Assembly (NCBI GenBank): GCA_035310145.1
Contig: DATGEL010000008.1
Span: forward strand, 1 to 38,387
Reading direction: 5' to 3'
DNA from: Dehalococcoidia bacterium
GTDB taxonomy: Bacteria; Chloroflexota; Dehalococcoidia; CAUJGQ01
DNA length: 38,387 nucleotides
Shown piece by piece: positions 15,711 through 24,794 of the stretch. The notes under the pieces were generated by a model. The model did no database searches. It was not told where the DNA came from and saw only the letters and a list, made by a program, of their open reading frames with translations. Position 1 is the first letter of the stretch, and each line of letters starts with the position of its first letter. A program made the position numbers and the translations under genes.

Positions 15711-17504
15711 ATGAGCGACGGCCCCGGACACTGGCATGGCTACTGGCAGCGGCGCGTCAACCGCCGGCACATGTTGCGCGGCGGCGTCCTCGGCCTGGCG
15801 GGCGGACTGGCCGCCTTCCACGCGGCCTGCAGCTCCTCGAACAACAACAAGACGTCGAACGCGGGCAACACGGCGCCGTCGGCCGGAGGGGCCGCCACGG
15901 GCGCGGCCCCAGCCAGGACATCGACCGTTACGGGCGGGCTGGCACCGCTGCAAGGCACCGCCCAGGCGGGCGGTGCCCTGGCGCTGCCGGTGCCGCAGAC
16001 GACCGCCATCCCGCTGGCGAACGGCCAGCCGGGCGGTAAGCTCAACCTCGCCACCGGGCTCGAACCGACCACGCTCGACCCGCTCAACGCGATCTCCGGC
16101 AGAGACTACGTGTACGGCGAGGCGATGTACGACTTCTTCGTCGCCATCCGCCACTTCAGGCTCGACCTCGACCACTCGCTCGCCCAGAAGTTCGAGATCG
16201 TCGATCCGACGCATCTCACCTTCCACCTGCGGCCGGGCGTGAAGTTCCACGACGGCTCGGACTTCGACGCCGCGAACTATCAGTGGAATATGAAGCGCCT
16301 GCAGGATCCGACGAACAAGGGCGTCTCTCTCGGCCAGTTGGCGGACATCGACCACATCGATACGCCCGATCCGATGACCGTCAGCATGGTGCTGAAGCAG
16401 CCGAACGCCGCGATCTTCAACTCGCTCGCGGCCTACACCGCGGTGCCCGTGTCGCGCACGGCGGTGGAGAAGTTCGGCGACAAGTTCAAATCGAACCCCG
16501 TCGGCACCGGGCCGTTTACCTTCGGCGAGTGGGTGACGGGCAGCCACGTCACCGTCAAGAAGAACCCGAACTACTGGATGAAGGACGGCGCCGGCAAGCA
16601 GCTACCATACCTGGACCAGGTCACGATCACCGTGATCCCGGACCCGAACACGCAGTTCGCCAACATCCAGTCGGGCACGGTGGACTACACCGGCATCGGC
16701 TCGCTCAACCTGCTGGACCCGGCCGGCAAAGACCCGAACCTGCAGGTCGTGCAGGGCATTCCGGGTAGCGCCGTCGCCTCCGTGATCGTCTTCAACACCG
16801 ACAAGGCGCCGCTCAACAACGTGAACCTGCGCAAGGCGTTCACCTTCGCGCTGGATGCGGGCGCGGTGAACAACACAATCTACTTTGGCAAGTATCAGAT
16901 CGCCAAAGATGCGATGATCACGCCGGGCGGCTGGGCCTACCAGGACACGCCGGGGCGGCCGGCCTTCGACGTAGCGCAGGCGAAGAAGTTCCTGGCAGAC
17001 GGCGGCCAGCCGAACGGCTTCAACGTCGACATGGTCGTCTACAACTCGCCGACCATCAACCAGCAGGCCGAGCTCTACAAGGCAAACCTGAAGGAGATCG
17101 GCATCAACGCGAACATCGTGATCGAAGATGTCGGCGCGGCGACCAACGACTTCTTCCAGAACGGCAAGTTCGCGGTCTACTCCACGGCCTGGGGCGGCAC
17201 CGACTACGAGCCGAACGTCGAGTCCACGCTGATCTACCAGGGGAACTCTGTCTACAATCCGATGAAGCACGAGGTGGCGCCCGGCCTCGACGCCATGATC
17301 GCGAAGGCACGGCAGTCCTTCGATACGAACCAGCGCAAGCAGCTCTACGGGCAGATCAGCGACGTGATCCTGAATCAGCAGTGCTTCTTTGTGCCGATGG
17401 TGCTCTCCACGCCGTATGCTGCCTTCCGCAAGAACGTCGGCGGCATCGAGGCCTGGCCGGACATCGGTGTGGCCAGGCTGCAGTTCCTGTGGATCAAGAG
17501 CTGA
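15711..17504 (+). CDS. ABC transporter substrate-binding lipoprotein (SBP family 5)
   Basis: 597 residues. The N-terminus has a twin-arginine-like RRHMLRG (18-24), a hydrophobic stretch GVLGLAGGLAAF and a lipobox ending at Cys40 (FHAAC-SSS), so it is probably exported folded by Tat and lipid-anchored. A Ser/Thr/Ala/Gly-rich linker (41-100) follows. The binding domain begins about residue 104, with the family 5 signature around LTFHLRPGVKFHDGSDFDAA (peptide, nickel or opine binders). GGGGAGGC lies 6 bases from the ATG. The permeases follow with only 4 bases between genes. Chemical specificity cannot be read from sequence. Confidence 0.92.
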   Translation: MSDGPGHWHGYWQRRVNRRHMLRGGVLGLAGGLAAFHAACSSSNNNKTSNAGNTAPSAGGAATGAAPARTSTVTGGLAPLQGTAQAGGALALPVPQTTAIPLANGQPGGKLNLATGLEPTTLDPLNAISGRDYVYGEAMYDFFVAIRHFRLDLDHSLAQKFEIVDPTHLTFHLRPGVKFHDGSDFDAANYQWNMKRLQDPTNKGVSLGQLADIDHIDTPDPMTVSMVLKQPNAAIFNSLAAYTAVPVSRTAVEKFGDKFKSNPVGTGPFTFGEWVTGSHVTVKKNPNYWMKDGAGKQLPYLDQVTITVIPDPNTQFANIQSGTVDYTGIGSLNLLDPAGKDPNLQVVQGIPGSAVASVIVFNTDKAPLNNVNLRKAFTFALDAGAVNNTIYFGKYQIAKDAMITPGGWAYQDTPGRPAFDVAQAKKFLADGGQPNGFNVDMVVYNSPTINQQAELYKANLKEIGINANIVIEDVGAATNDFFQNGKFAVYSTAWGGTDYEPNVESTLIYQGNSVYNPMKHEVAPGLDAMIAKARQSFDTNQRKQLYGQISDVILNQQCFFVPMVLSTPYAAFRKNVGGIEAWPDIGVARLQFLWIKS

Positions 17505-17508
17505 CGCC

Positions 17509-18465
17509 ATGCAAGCCTACATCGCCCGGCGGCTGCTGCAGGCGATCCCGGTGCTGCTGCTGATCACGTTCTTCGTCTTCTTCTTGGAGCAACTGATTCC
17601 GGGCGACCCGGTGTACGCCCTGATCGGGTCGAGCGGCGGGCAGGAGCTGGCGCCGAGCGTGATCCGCCAGTACCGCAAGGAGTTCCACCTGGACGACCCG
17701 ATCCCCGTGCAGTACGCGATCTGGTTGCAGCATGCGCTGCACGGGGACTTCGGCAAGTCGATTAAGAGCCAGCGTCCGGTGACGGAAGAGCTACGGGCGC
17801 GCATTCCCGTGACGCTGCAGCTTGGCCTCGCCGCGCTGATCATCGGCATCGCCGTCGCGTTTCCGCTGGGGATCACCGCCGCGCTCTTCCGCAACTCGCC
17901 GCTGGACCGGGCGATCACGGTGTTCTCGATCGCGGCGGTCTCGATCCCCGGCTTTTTCCTGGCGATCCTGCTGATCATCTTATTCGCGGTGAAGCTGCGC
18001 TGGCTGCCGGCCTCGGGCTTCACGGAGATCACGACCAACCCGCTGAAGGCGATCAAGCTGCTGATCTTGCCCGCGTTCGTGCTCAGCTCCGGCAGTATCG
18101 GCGGGCTGACGCGCTTCGTGCGCTCGTCGCTGCTCGAGGTGCTGCGCGCCGACTACGTGCGCACGGCGCGGGCCAAGGGGCTGCCGGGGCGGCGCGTGAT
18201 CTGGCTGCATGCGCTGAAGAACGCGATGCTGCCGGTGGCGACGATCATCGGCCTGCAGATCGGCTTCCTGCTGGCGGGTGCGCTGATCATCGAGCAGATC
18301 TTCGCCATCCCCGGCATCGGCCGCTATGTGATCCAGGGCTTCACCGACAAGGACTTTCCCGTGGTCCAGGGCTACGTGCTGCTGGTGGCGACCTGCGTCC
18401 TGGTGACCAGCCTGCTCACCGACCTGATCTACTCTGTGCTGGATCCGCGCATTCGCTTCAAGTAA
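17509..18465 (+). CDS. ABC permease, DppB/OppB type
   Basis: 318 residues with six membrane helices. The N-terminal helix (IPVLLLITFFVFFLEQLIPG) and PGDP motif are typical DppB. The EAA loop that docks to the ATPase is DYVRTARAKGLPGRRVIWLH. The gene starts 4 bases after the binding-protein stop and is followed by the second permease after 37 bases. It imports a peptide-like or other family 5 solute across the cytoplasmic membrane as a heterodimer with the next gene. Confidence 0.95.
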   Translation: MQAYIARRLLQAIPVLLLITFFVFFLEQLIPGDPVYALIGSSGGQELAPSVIRQYRKEFHLDDPIPVQYAIWLQHALHGDFGKSIKSQRPVTEELRARIPVTLQLGLAALIIGIAVAFPLGITAALFRNSPLDRAITVFSIAAVSIPGFFLAILLIILFAVKLRWLPASGFTEITTNPLKAIKLLILPAFVLSSGSIGGLTRFVRSSLLEVLRADYVRTARAKGLPGRRVIWLHALKNAMLPVATIIGLQIGFLLAGALIIEQIFAIPGIGRYVIQGFTDKDFPVVQGYVLLVATCVLVTSLLTDLIYSVLDPRIRFK

Positions 18466-18502
18466 ACGTCTAAACGTCGACTCTCCCCGGCGGAGATCGC
18501 GC

Positions 18503-19408
18503 ATGACCACATCATCGGAGCCGCTGGCGGTCCAGCCCGTCCTTGCGGGCGGCTGGCGGCTCTCACCCCGGCTGCGTCCCTGGCTGCGCCTGTTGCGCGA
18601 TCCGATCATCGCGGCCAGTGTCTTCATCGTCGTTTTCTTCGCCGTCTGCGCGATCTTCGCGCCGCTGCTGGCGCCGTACGACCCGTACCAGACGAACACG
18701 AATCCCGGCGCCTTCTTGAAGGGGCCGTCCTGGAGGCACCTGCTCGGCACCGACGTGCTGGGCCGCGATCAGTTGAGCCGCATGCTGTACGGCGCCCGCG
18801 TCTCGCTGGGCGTCGGCGTCGTCGCCACGGCGCTTGGCGGGACGGTTGGCGTGCTGCTCGGCCTCGTCGCCGGCTTCGTGCGCGGCGTCGTGGACGACGT
18901 GATCATGCGCTGTGTGGAGGCGCTGCTCTCGATTCCCCAGCTCGTGCTCGCGCTCGGCCTGCTCGCGGCGCTCGGCCGCAGCGTGCATACGCTCGTGATC
19001 GCGATCGGCATCGGCGGTATCGCCTTCCTCGCGCGGCTGGTACGCTCGCAAGTGCTGGCCGTGCGCGAGTTCGACTACGTGCTGGCGGCGCGCACGATCG
19101 GCGCACACCCGTTGCGGGTCTTGTTCCGGCATGTCTGGCCCAACTGCACGGCGCCGGTGATCGTCTCGCTGTCCCTCGGCGTCGGCTTCGCCGTGCTGGC
19201 CGAATCGGGGCTCAGTTTCCTGGGACTGGGCGTACCGCCGCCCACGCCGAGCTGGGGCTCGCTGCTGCAGTACGCCTTCCAGTATCTGTACGGTTATGCG
19301 TATCTCTCGATCGTGCCCGGTGTGGCGATCTCGCTGCTCATCCTCTCGCTCAGCCTGATCGGCGACGCCCTGCGCGACGTGCTCGACCCGAGCCTGCGCG
19401 GCACATAA
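18503..19408 (+). CDS. ABC permease, DppC/OppC type
   Basis: 301 residues. A cytoplasmic N-terminus of about 35 residues, a first helix (IIAASVFIVVFFAVCAIFAP), and the DppC-type extracellular LLAPYDPYQTN and HLLGTDVLGRDQLSRMLYGA lead into the permease core. The ATPase-docking EAA loop is DYVLAARTIGAHPLRVLFRH. FLGLGVPPPTPSWGSLL near the C-terminus is characteristic. No ATP-binding subunit follows; the next gene is a thioesterase, so the ATPase must be encoded elsewhere. Confidence 0.95.
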   Translation: MTTSSEPLAVQPVLAGGWRLSPRLRPWLRLLRDPIIAASVFIVVFFAVCAIFAPLLAPYDPYQTNTNPGAFLKGPSWRHLLGTDVLGRDQLSRMLYGARVSLGVGVVATALGGTVGVLLGLVAGFVRGVVDDVIMRCVEALLSIPQLVLALGLLAALGRSVHTLVIAIGIGGIAFLARLVRSQVLAVREFDYVLAARTIGAHPLRVLFRHVWPNCTAPVIVSLSLGVGFAVLAESGLSFLGLGVPPPTPSWGSLLQYAFQYLYGYAYLSIVPGVAISLLILSLSLIGDALRDVLDPSLRGT

Positions 19409-19425
19409 CGCGCTACGCTTACGGC

Positions 19426-19444
19426 ATCGCTCGCTGCGAGCGAT
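19426..19444. other. Perfect 8-bp hairpin after the permease
   Basis: ATCGCTCG-CTG-CGAGCGAT lies 17 bases after the permease stop and 21 bases before the thioesterase start. There is no T-tract. It may be an attenuating hairpin, a processing site or an operator. Confidence 0.4.
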
Positions 19445-19465
19445 CCAAATTCGCCGGAGCGCCGT

Positions 19466-19882
19466 ATGCCCTTCTCGGTGCGCTTTCCCACCCGGCACAC
19501 CGATTGCTACGCCGCCACCGGCTTCGTGCACGCCGGCGTGCTGCTGGCCCTCACCGAGCTGGCCTACGCGGCGGGCGAGCTGGCGGCGGGCATCAGCAAG
19601 CCCGCGCACATCGTCGCGGTCGAAGTGCGCACGCGGGCCGAGTACCTGCGCCCGCTGCCCTGGCAGGACGGCGCGATCGTGGAGGTCACCACCCCGGCGG
19701 CGCAGGCGGAGGGCTTCACCCAGACCTTCACCCTGCGCTCGGCGCGCACCGAGCGCACGATCGCGCGCATCGAGCACGACTGGGTCTGGCTGGACACGCA
19801 GTCCGGCCGCGCCGTGCCGCTGGACGAGCAAACCTGCACCCGCCTGCTGTCGCTGAACGAGCTGAGCGGCGAGCCGGCCTGA
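19466..19882 (+). CDS. Hotdog-fold acyl-CoA thioesterase family protein
   Basis: 138 residues, the typical size of one hotdog domain. The long helix (HAGVLLALTELAYAAGELAA) wrapped by strands (HIVAVEVRTRAEYLRPLPW, FTQTFTLRSARTERTIARIE) is the hotdog order, and the RxxDxD-like start RFPTRHTDCYAATGFVHAG resembles 4-hydroxybenzoyl-CoA-type thioesterases, with Asp13 in the region of their catalytic Asp. It probably hydrolyses an acyl-CoA. GGAG lies 7 bases before the ATG. It ends 12 bases from the end of metH, which converges on it. Confidence 0.75.
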   Translation: MPFSVRFPTRHTDCYAATGFVHAGVLLALTELAYAAGELAAGISKPAHIVAVEVRTRAEYLRPLPWQDGAIVEVTTPAAQAEGFTQTFTLRSARTERTIARIEHDWVWLDTQSGRAVPLDEQTCTRLLSLNELSGEPA

Positions 19883-19894
19883 GCCGCCGTGCGG

Positions 19895-22800
19895 CTACAC
19901 CACGTTGAAGTAGTGCGCGTCGGGGTGGTGGACGACGATCGCCGAGGTCGTCTGCTCCGGCTCCCACATGTACTCGTCGGTGAGCGCCGCGCCGATCCGC
20001 TCGGGCCCAAGCAGCCGCGCCAGCACGGCATCGTGCTCGCGCTCCGGGCAGGCAGGATAGCCGAACGAGTAGCGGGCGCCCTGGTACTCCTTGCGGAAGA
20101 GGCCGCGCACGTCCGCCGCGTCGTTGCAGGCGATGCCCAGTTCCTCGCGGATGCGCTTGTGCCACAGTTCGGCCAGCGCCTCCGTGGCTTCGACGGAGAT
20201 GCCGTGCAGGTGCAGGTAGTCGCGGTACTCGCGCGCGGCGAACAGCTCGTGCTCGCGCTCCGTCGCTCGTGGCCCCATCGTCACCGCGTGCAAGGCAACC
20301 ACGTCCAGCTCGCCGGAGTTGACGGGGCGGAAGTAATCAGCCAGGCAGAGCTGCTTGCCGCCGAGCTGGCGCGGGAAGGTGAAGCGCGCCAGCTCCGTGC
20401 GCCCGTCTTCGGCATAGAGGATCAGGTCATTGCCCTGCGACTGGCAGGGCCAGTAGCCGTAGACCACCTGTGGCGCCAGGAGTTGCTCTTCGATGCAGCG
20501 GTTCTGCCACTCGCGGTAGACCGGTCGCACCTCGGCATCGAGCCACGCTTCGTACTCACCCTTGGGCAGGCCGCGGCTGTTGGTGTAGCGCCACTGGCTG
20601 CGGAAGAGGGCGATCTCGTTGATGTGCGCGTAGACCTCGTGCAGGCCGATGCCGCGCGCCACGCGCACCCCGAAAAACGGCGCCCGCGGCACAGGATTCG
20701 TCCAGCCGACGCTCGAAGGCGCGACGAAGCGCTTCGCCTCTTCGAGGCGACGCTCGCGCTCGTCACTCTGGTCCTCGACCTTCTGGTAGTCCTCGAGCTG
20801 TTGCGCCTCGGCGGCCTGCGCTTTCTTGCCGCCGCGCTGCGCCAGCACATGCCCTTCGCCGCGCACGATCGCGTCCATCGTGCGCAGTCCTTCGAAGGCG
20901 TCCTGGCCGTAGAAAACCTGACCCTTGTAGAGGCCGCGGAGGTCGTTCTCCACGTAGCCGCGGGTCAGCGCCGCGCCGCCGAGCAACACCGGGTATTTGG
21001 ACAAGCCGCGCTCGTTCAGCTCGAGCAGGTTCTCCTTCATGATCACCGTGGATTTCACCAGCAGGCCGGACATGCCGAGCGCGTCGGCGCGCGTCTCTTC
21101 GGCCTTCTCGACGAAGGCCTGCAGCGGCTGCTTGATGCCGATGTTGTGCACCGTGTAGCCGTTGTTGGAGAGGATGATGTCCACCAGGTTCTTGCCGATG
21201 TCGTGTACGTCGCCCTTGACCGTGCCGAGCACGATCGTGCCGCGGCCCGCCGCGCCGGTTTGCTCCAGCATCGGCTCCAGGTAAGCGACGGCCGATTTCA
21301 TCGCCTCGGCGGACTGCAGCACGAAGGGTAATTGCATCTCGCCGCTGGCGAAGAGCTCGCCCACCACGCGCATGCCGTCCAGCAGGATTTCGTTGATGAT
21401 TTCGAGTGCCTGATATGGCCGCGGCGCCGGCTGGCGTCGGCGCTTGTCTCCGTTCTCCGGCCTCGCGCCGGTTGGCCGCGGCGTGGCCAGCGCCTCGTCC
21501 AGGTCCCTCTCGATGCCCTTGCGCTCGCCGTCGATGATGCGCCGCTTCAGCCGTTCCTCCACCGGCAGGCCGCTCTCGGCGCCGCGCTCGCGTGGCGCCT
21601 CGTCGCCGACGAACAGCTCGATGAAGGCCGTGAGCGGGTCGAAGCCTTCGGTGCGCTCGTCGAAGACCAGTCGCCGCGCCGCCTCGCGCTGCGCCGGATC
21701 GATGCGGTGCAGCGGCAGGATCTTCTGCGGATTGACGATCGCCGCATCGAGCCCGGCCTCGACCGCGTAATGCAGGAAGACCGAGTTCAGCACCTGCCGC
21801 GCCGCCGGCTTGAGGCCGAACGAGATGTTGGAGACGCCGAGGATCGTGTAGCAGCCGGGCAGCTCGGCCTTGACGCGGCGGATCGCCTCGATCGTCTCGA
21901 TGCCGTCGCGCCGCACCTCTTCCTGGCCGGTGGCGATCGGCATTGTCAGTGTGTCGAAGATCAGGTCCTGGGGCCGCATCCCCCACTTTTCGATCGCGAG
22001 GTCGTGGATGCGGTGCGCCACGCGCAGCTTCCAGTCGGCGGTGCGCGCCTGGCCCTCTTCGTCGATGCAGAGCGCGACCACGGCGGCGCCGTGCTGCCTG
22101 GACAGCGGCATCACGCGATCCATGCGCGCTTCGCCGTCCTCGAGATTGATCGAGTTGATCACGGCGCGACCGCCGAGCCGCTTCAGCGCCGTCTCGATCA
22201 CGGCCGCCTCGGTGGAGTCGATCATCAGCGGCAGCGTGGATTGGGTACCGAAGCGGAAGGCGACGGCGTCCATGTCCTTCGTGCCGTCGCGGCCGACGTA
22301 GTCGACGCAGACGTCGAGCAGATGCGCCCCTTCGCGCACCTGCTGCTTGATCATGCCCTGCATCGCGTCGTAGTCGTCGGCGAGCAGCAGCTGGCGGTAC
22401 TGCCTGGAGCCGTTGGCGTTCAGCCGCTCGCCCACGACCAGGAACGATGTCTCCTGCTGCAAGGTCACCGGCGTGTAAAGGCTGGCGACCGACGGCTCGA
22501 ACTGCGGGCTGCGGGCCACGGGCGCATGGCCCCAGAGCGCGTCGGCCAGCGCCTTGACGTGCGCGTTGGTCGTGCCGCAGCAGCCGCCGACGATGCTCAC
22601 GCCGAACTCTTGGACGAAGATGCGCTGGTAGCGCACCAGCTCGTCCGGCGTGAGCGGATAGACCGCGCCGGCGGCGTTGACGATCGGCAGGCCGGCGTTC
22701 GGCAACACGGAGATCGGCCGGCGACTGTGCTGGCTGAGGTAGCGGATGTGCTCGCTCATCTCGGCCGGCCCGGTGGCGCAGTTGATGCCGATCACGTCGA

Positions 22801-23446
22801 TCGGGAAGGGATCGAGCGCCGCCAGCGCCGCGCCGATCTCGGTGCCGACGAGCATCGAGCCGGTCAGCTCCATCGTCACCTGGACGATCAGCGGTACGCG
22901 CCGTTTACTGCGCTCCATCGCGCGCAGGGCGCCGGCCAGCGCCGCCTTCGCCTGCAGCGGGTCGTAACAGGTCTCGATCTGCAGGAGATCGACGCCGCCG
23001 TCGAGCAGGCCCTGCGCCTGGGTCATGTAGGCGTCGAGGACGGCGTCGTAGCTGACGTGCCCCAGCGTGGGCAGCTTCGTGCCCGGCCCCATCGCGCCGG
23101 AAACCCAGCGCGGCCGGTCGGGCGTGCTGAACTCGGCGGCGAGCGTGCACGCCATTTCGGCGGCGGCCTTGTTCAGCTCGTAGGCGCGATCGGCGAGCTC
23201 GTACTCGGCCAGCACCAGTGGCGTGCCGCCGAAGCTGTTCGTCTCGATCACGTCGGCGCCGGCCGCGAGATAGCCGGCGTGGATCTCGCGCAGCACGTCG
23301 GGGCGCGAAAGGGTGATCAGCTCGTTGCAGCCGTCTTTGCCCCAGAAGTCGTCGTCGCCAAGATCGCAGCCCTGGATCGCCGTGCCCATCGCGCCGTCGA
23401 AGATCACCACGCGTTCCCGGAGAACCTGTAAGATGTCCGGTTTCAT
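19895..23446 (-). CDS. metH: Cobalamin-dependent methionine synthase
   Basis: 1183 residues, full length for MetH. Module order: homocysteine-binding barrel (about 1-300) with zinc ligands Cys223 (GINCATGP) and Cys289/Cys290 (VGGCCGTTN); pterin barrel (about 320-600, SFLVVGERLNANGSRQYRQL); B12 cap and Rossmann domains (about 640-870) with the cobalt ligand His748 in DVHDIGKNLVDI; and the AdoMet reactivation domain (about 900-1183, with YSFGYPACPE). It transfers a methyl group from methyl-tetrahydrofolate to homocysteine. ATG 23446 is preferred over GTG 23452 because AAGAAGG lies 6 bases upstream of the ATG. It is a single-gene unit with its own promoter; no B12 or SAM riboswitch is recognisable in the leader. 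Confidence 0.97.
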   Translation of the reverse strand: MKPDILQVLRERVVIFDGAMGTAIQGCDLGDDDFWGKDGCNELITLSRPDVLREIHAGYLAAGADVIETNSFGGTPLVLAEYELADRAYELNKAAAEMACTLAAEFSTPDRPRWVSGAMGPGTKLPTLGHVSYDAVLDAYMTQAQGLLDGGVDLLQIETCYDPLQAKAALAGALRAMERSKRRVPLIVQVTMELTGSMLVGTEIGAALAALDPFPIDVIGINCATGPAEMSEHIRYLSQHSRRPISVLPNAGLPIVNAAGAVYPLTPDELVRYQRIFVQEFGVSIVGGCCGTTNAHVKALADALWGHAPVARSPQFEPSVASLYTPVTLQQETSFLVVGERLNANGSRQYRQLLLADDYDAMQGMIKQQVREGAHLLDVCVDYVGRDGTKDMDAVAFRFGTQSTLPLMIDSTEAAVIETALKRLGGRAVINSINLEDGEARMDRVMPLSRQHGAAVVALCIDEEGQARTADWKLRVAHRIHDLAIEKWGMRPQDLIFDTLTMPIATGQEEVRRDGIETIEAIRRVKAELPGCYTILGVSNISFGLKPAARQVLNSVFLHYAVEAGLDAAIVNPQKILPLHRIDPAQREAARRLVFDERTEGFDPLTAFIELFVGDEAPRERGAESGLPVEERLKRRIIDGERKGIERDLDEALATPRPTGARPENGDKRRRQPAPRPYQALEIINEILLDGMRVVGELFASGEMQLPFVLQSAEAMKSAVAYLEPMLEQTGAAGRGTIVLGTVKGDVHDIGKNLVDIILSNNGYTVHNIGIKQPLQAFVEKAEETRADALGMSGLLVKSTVIMKENLLELNERGLSKYPVLLGGAALTRGYVENDLRGLYKGQVFYGQDAFEGLRTMDAIVRGEGHVLAQRGGKKAQAAEAQQLEDYQKVEDQSDERERRLEEAKRFVAPSSVGWTNPVPRAPFFGVRVARGIGLHEVYAHINEIALFRSQWRYTNSRGLPKGEYEAWLDAEVRPVYREWQNRCIEEQLLAPQVVYGYWPCQSQGNDLILYAEDGRTELARFTFPRQLGGKQLCLADYFRPVNSGELDVVALHAVTMGPRATEREHELFAAREYRDYLHLHGISVEATEALAELWHKRIREELGIACNDAADVRGLFRKEYQGARYSFGYPACPEREHDAVLARLLGPERIGAALTDEYMWEPEQTTSAIVVHHPDAHYFNVV

Positions 23447-23562
23447 GGGCACCTTCTTCCCGGCTCATCTGCCCCCGGAAGCGATCGGAGGGCCGGCCCG
23501 TACGACGAAAGCGGGTTCGCCGCTGCCTGCTGGTTGTGCGGGAGGTCTTCCCCGGCGGTCCG

Positions 23563-23594
23563 CGGAAGCAACGCGAGGCGAGCGCGGCAGCCCG
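23563..23594 (-). other. Stem-loop in the metH leader
   Basis: On the minus strand GAGGCG..CGCCTC arms enclose a GC-rich loop in the 5' untranslated region of metH, about 120-150 bases before the start codon. It does not match the S-adenosylhomocysteine or cobalamin riboswitch cores as I know them. It may be incidental in such GC-rich sequence. Confidence 0.3.
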
Positions 23595-23609
23595 CCTCGG
23601 CACGTGTCC

Positions 23610-23647
23610 TTGACGCGATCGTATGTGTCGGTACGATCCGCCGTCAA
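23610..23647. promoter_or_regulatory. Mirror-image divergent promoter pair (metH / epimerase)
   Basis: Minus strand: TTGACG (23647-23642), 18 bases, TACGAT (23623-23618), giving metH a leader of about 165 bases. Plus strand: TTGACG (23610-23615), 16 bases, TACGAT (23632-23637), for the epimerase-like gene. The same two hexamers are used on both strands, so the block is an imperfect palindrome and the two promoters overlap completely. A further plus-strand candidate is TTGTGA (23694-23699), 17 bases, TAGGGT (23717-23722). Confidence 0.6.
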
Positions 23648-23766
23648 GCGCGTAGCGGAGCAGAAGAAGTGGGAATCAGGGGCTGACGGAAGATTGTGAA
23701 ATCTCTCGCAAAGTGCTAGGGTGGCTGCACGGCCGCGGCGCCGGGCACGCGGGAAAGGGCAAGGCC

Positions 23767-24708
23767 ATGATCCTCATCGCCGGTGGTACGGGGTTTATCG
23801 GCAGCGCGATCGCGCGGCAACTCGTGGCCCGCGGCCATACGGTCGCCGTGCTCAGCCGCCGAGGGGGTTCGTCAACCATTTCGCTGGGCGGCAAACCGGT
23901 CGAAGTCCGTCGCGGCGACGTCACCGAGCCGGCTGGCCTGGCCGCCGCCCTGACGGGCGTGGAAACCGTGGTCGGCGCCGTGCAGTTCCAGGACTTCCCC
24001 AACCAGAACCGCGGCAAGGGGCTGACCTTCGACAACATCGACCGCCGCGGCACGGAGCACCTGGTCGCCGCCGCGAAAGCCGCCGGCGCGTCGCGCTACG
24101 TGTACATCAGCGGCGTGGGGGCGGCGCCCGATGCGCCGCGGGTCTGGTTCCGGGCGAAGTGGGGCGCGGAGACGGCGGTGCGCGAGAGCGGCCTGCAAGC
24201 GCTGATCGTGCGCCCCTCGTGGGTCTTCGGTCCCGGCGACCACGCGCTGAACAAGTACGTCGCCTTTGTGCGCTCGCCGCTGCCTGTGGTGCCGGTAATC
24301 GGCAACGGCAAGCAACGGCTGCAGCCGGTGTTCGTCGAGGACGTGGCGCGCCTCGTTGCGGACAGCGTCGACGGCCGGGGGGCGGCGGAAGGCACGTTTG
24401 AGATCGGCGGGCCGCAGGTGCTGAGCATGGACGCGATCATTCGCGAAGTCGAGCGGGCGCTGGGAAAGAAGAAGCCGCTCGTGCACCAGCCCGTCTGGCT
24501 GACGAAGGCGCTGATGTCGCCCAAAGCCGCGATCCACGCGCTGCCGCTGCCGCTGACGCCGGAGGGCGTGACCTTCGCGACGATCGACGCGACCGCCGAC
24601 ACCGAGCCGCTGCTCGCGGCCTTCCCCGAGCTGCGCCTCACGCCGCTGCCCGAGGCGCTGGCGACCTACCTGAGTCCGGTGCGGCGCCGTTCCGCGCCTT
24701 CGGCATGA
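23767..24708 (+). CDS. NAD(P)-binding atypical SDR (NDUFA9/epimerase-like)
   Basis: 313 residues. MILIAGGTGFIGSAIARQLV is the Rossmann GxxGxxG start. The middle AGASRYVYISGVGAAP and the loss of the usual YxxxK place it with atypical SDRs such as the NDUFA9-like group, which includes ubiquinone-linked and nucleotide-binding members; RPSWVFGPGDHALNKY is the typical substrate loop. It is therefore probably a redox-sensing or binding protein, or a quinone-linked enzyme, rather than a classical epimerase. ATG 23767 directly follows AAGGGCAAGGCC. It is the first gene of a plus-strand run with the RraA and dehydrogenase genes. Confidence 0.85.
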   Translation: MILIAGGTGFIGSAIARQLVARGHTVAVLSRRGGSSTISLGGKPVEVRRGDVTEPAGLAAALTGVETVVGAVQFQDFPNQNRGKGLTFDNIDRRGTEHLVAAAKAAGASRYVYISGVGAAPDAPRVWFRAKWGAETAVRESGLQALIVRPSWVFGPGDHALNKYVAFVRSPLPVVPVIGNGKQRLQPVFVEDVARLVADSVDGRGAAEGTFEIGGPQVLSMDAIIREVERALGKKKPLVHQPVWLTKALMSPKAAIHALPLPLTPEGVTFATIDATADTEPLLAAFPELRLTPLPEALATYLSPVRRRSAPSA

Positions 24709-24794
24709 CCACGCGCGACGCGGCTTGCTTGACATTCGTGCCGGCGCGCGCCTTACATCGAGTCCGGAGCCGTTTCGCGATGAGGGAGCCCTGC

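Noticed and set aside
21332-23431. Long plus-strand open frame opposite metH
   Set aside because: It is antisense to conserved methionine synthase modules and its translation is low-complexity, Arg/Asp/His/Val-rich.
23447-23640. SAM, SAH or cobalamin riboswitch in the metH leader
   Set aside because: I looked for the conserved cores of these classes and none is present; only a simple GC-rich stem-loop was seen.
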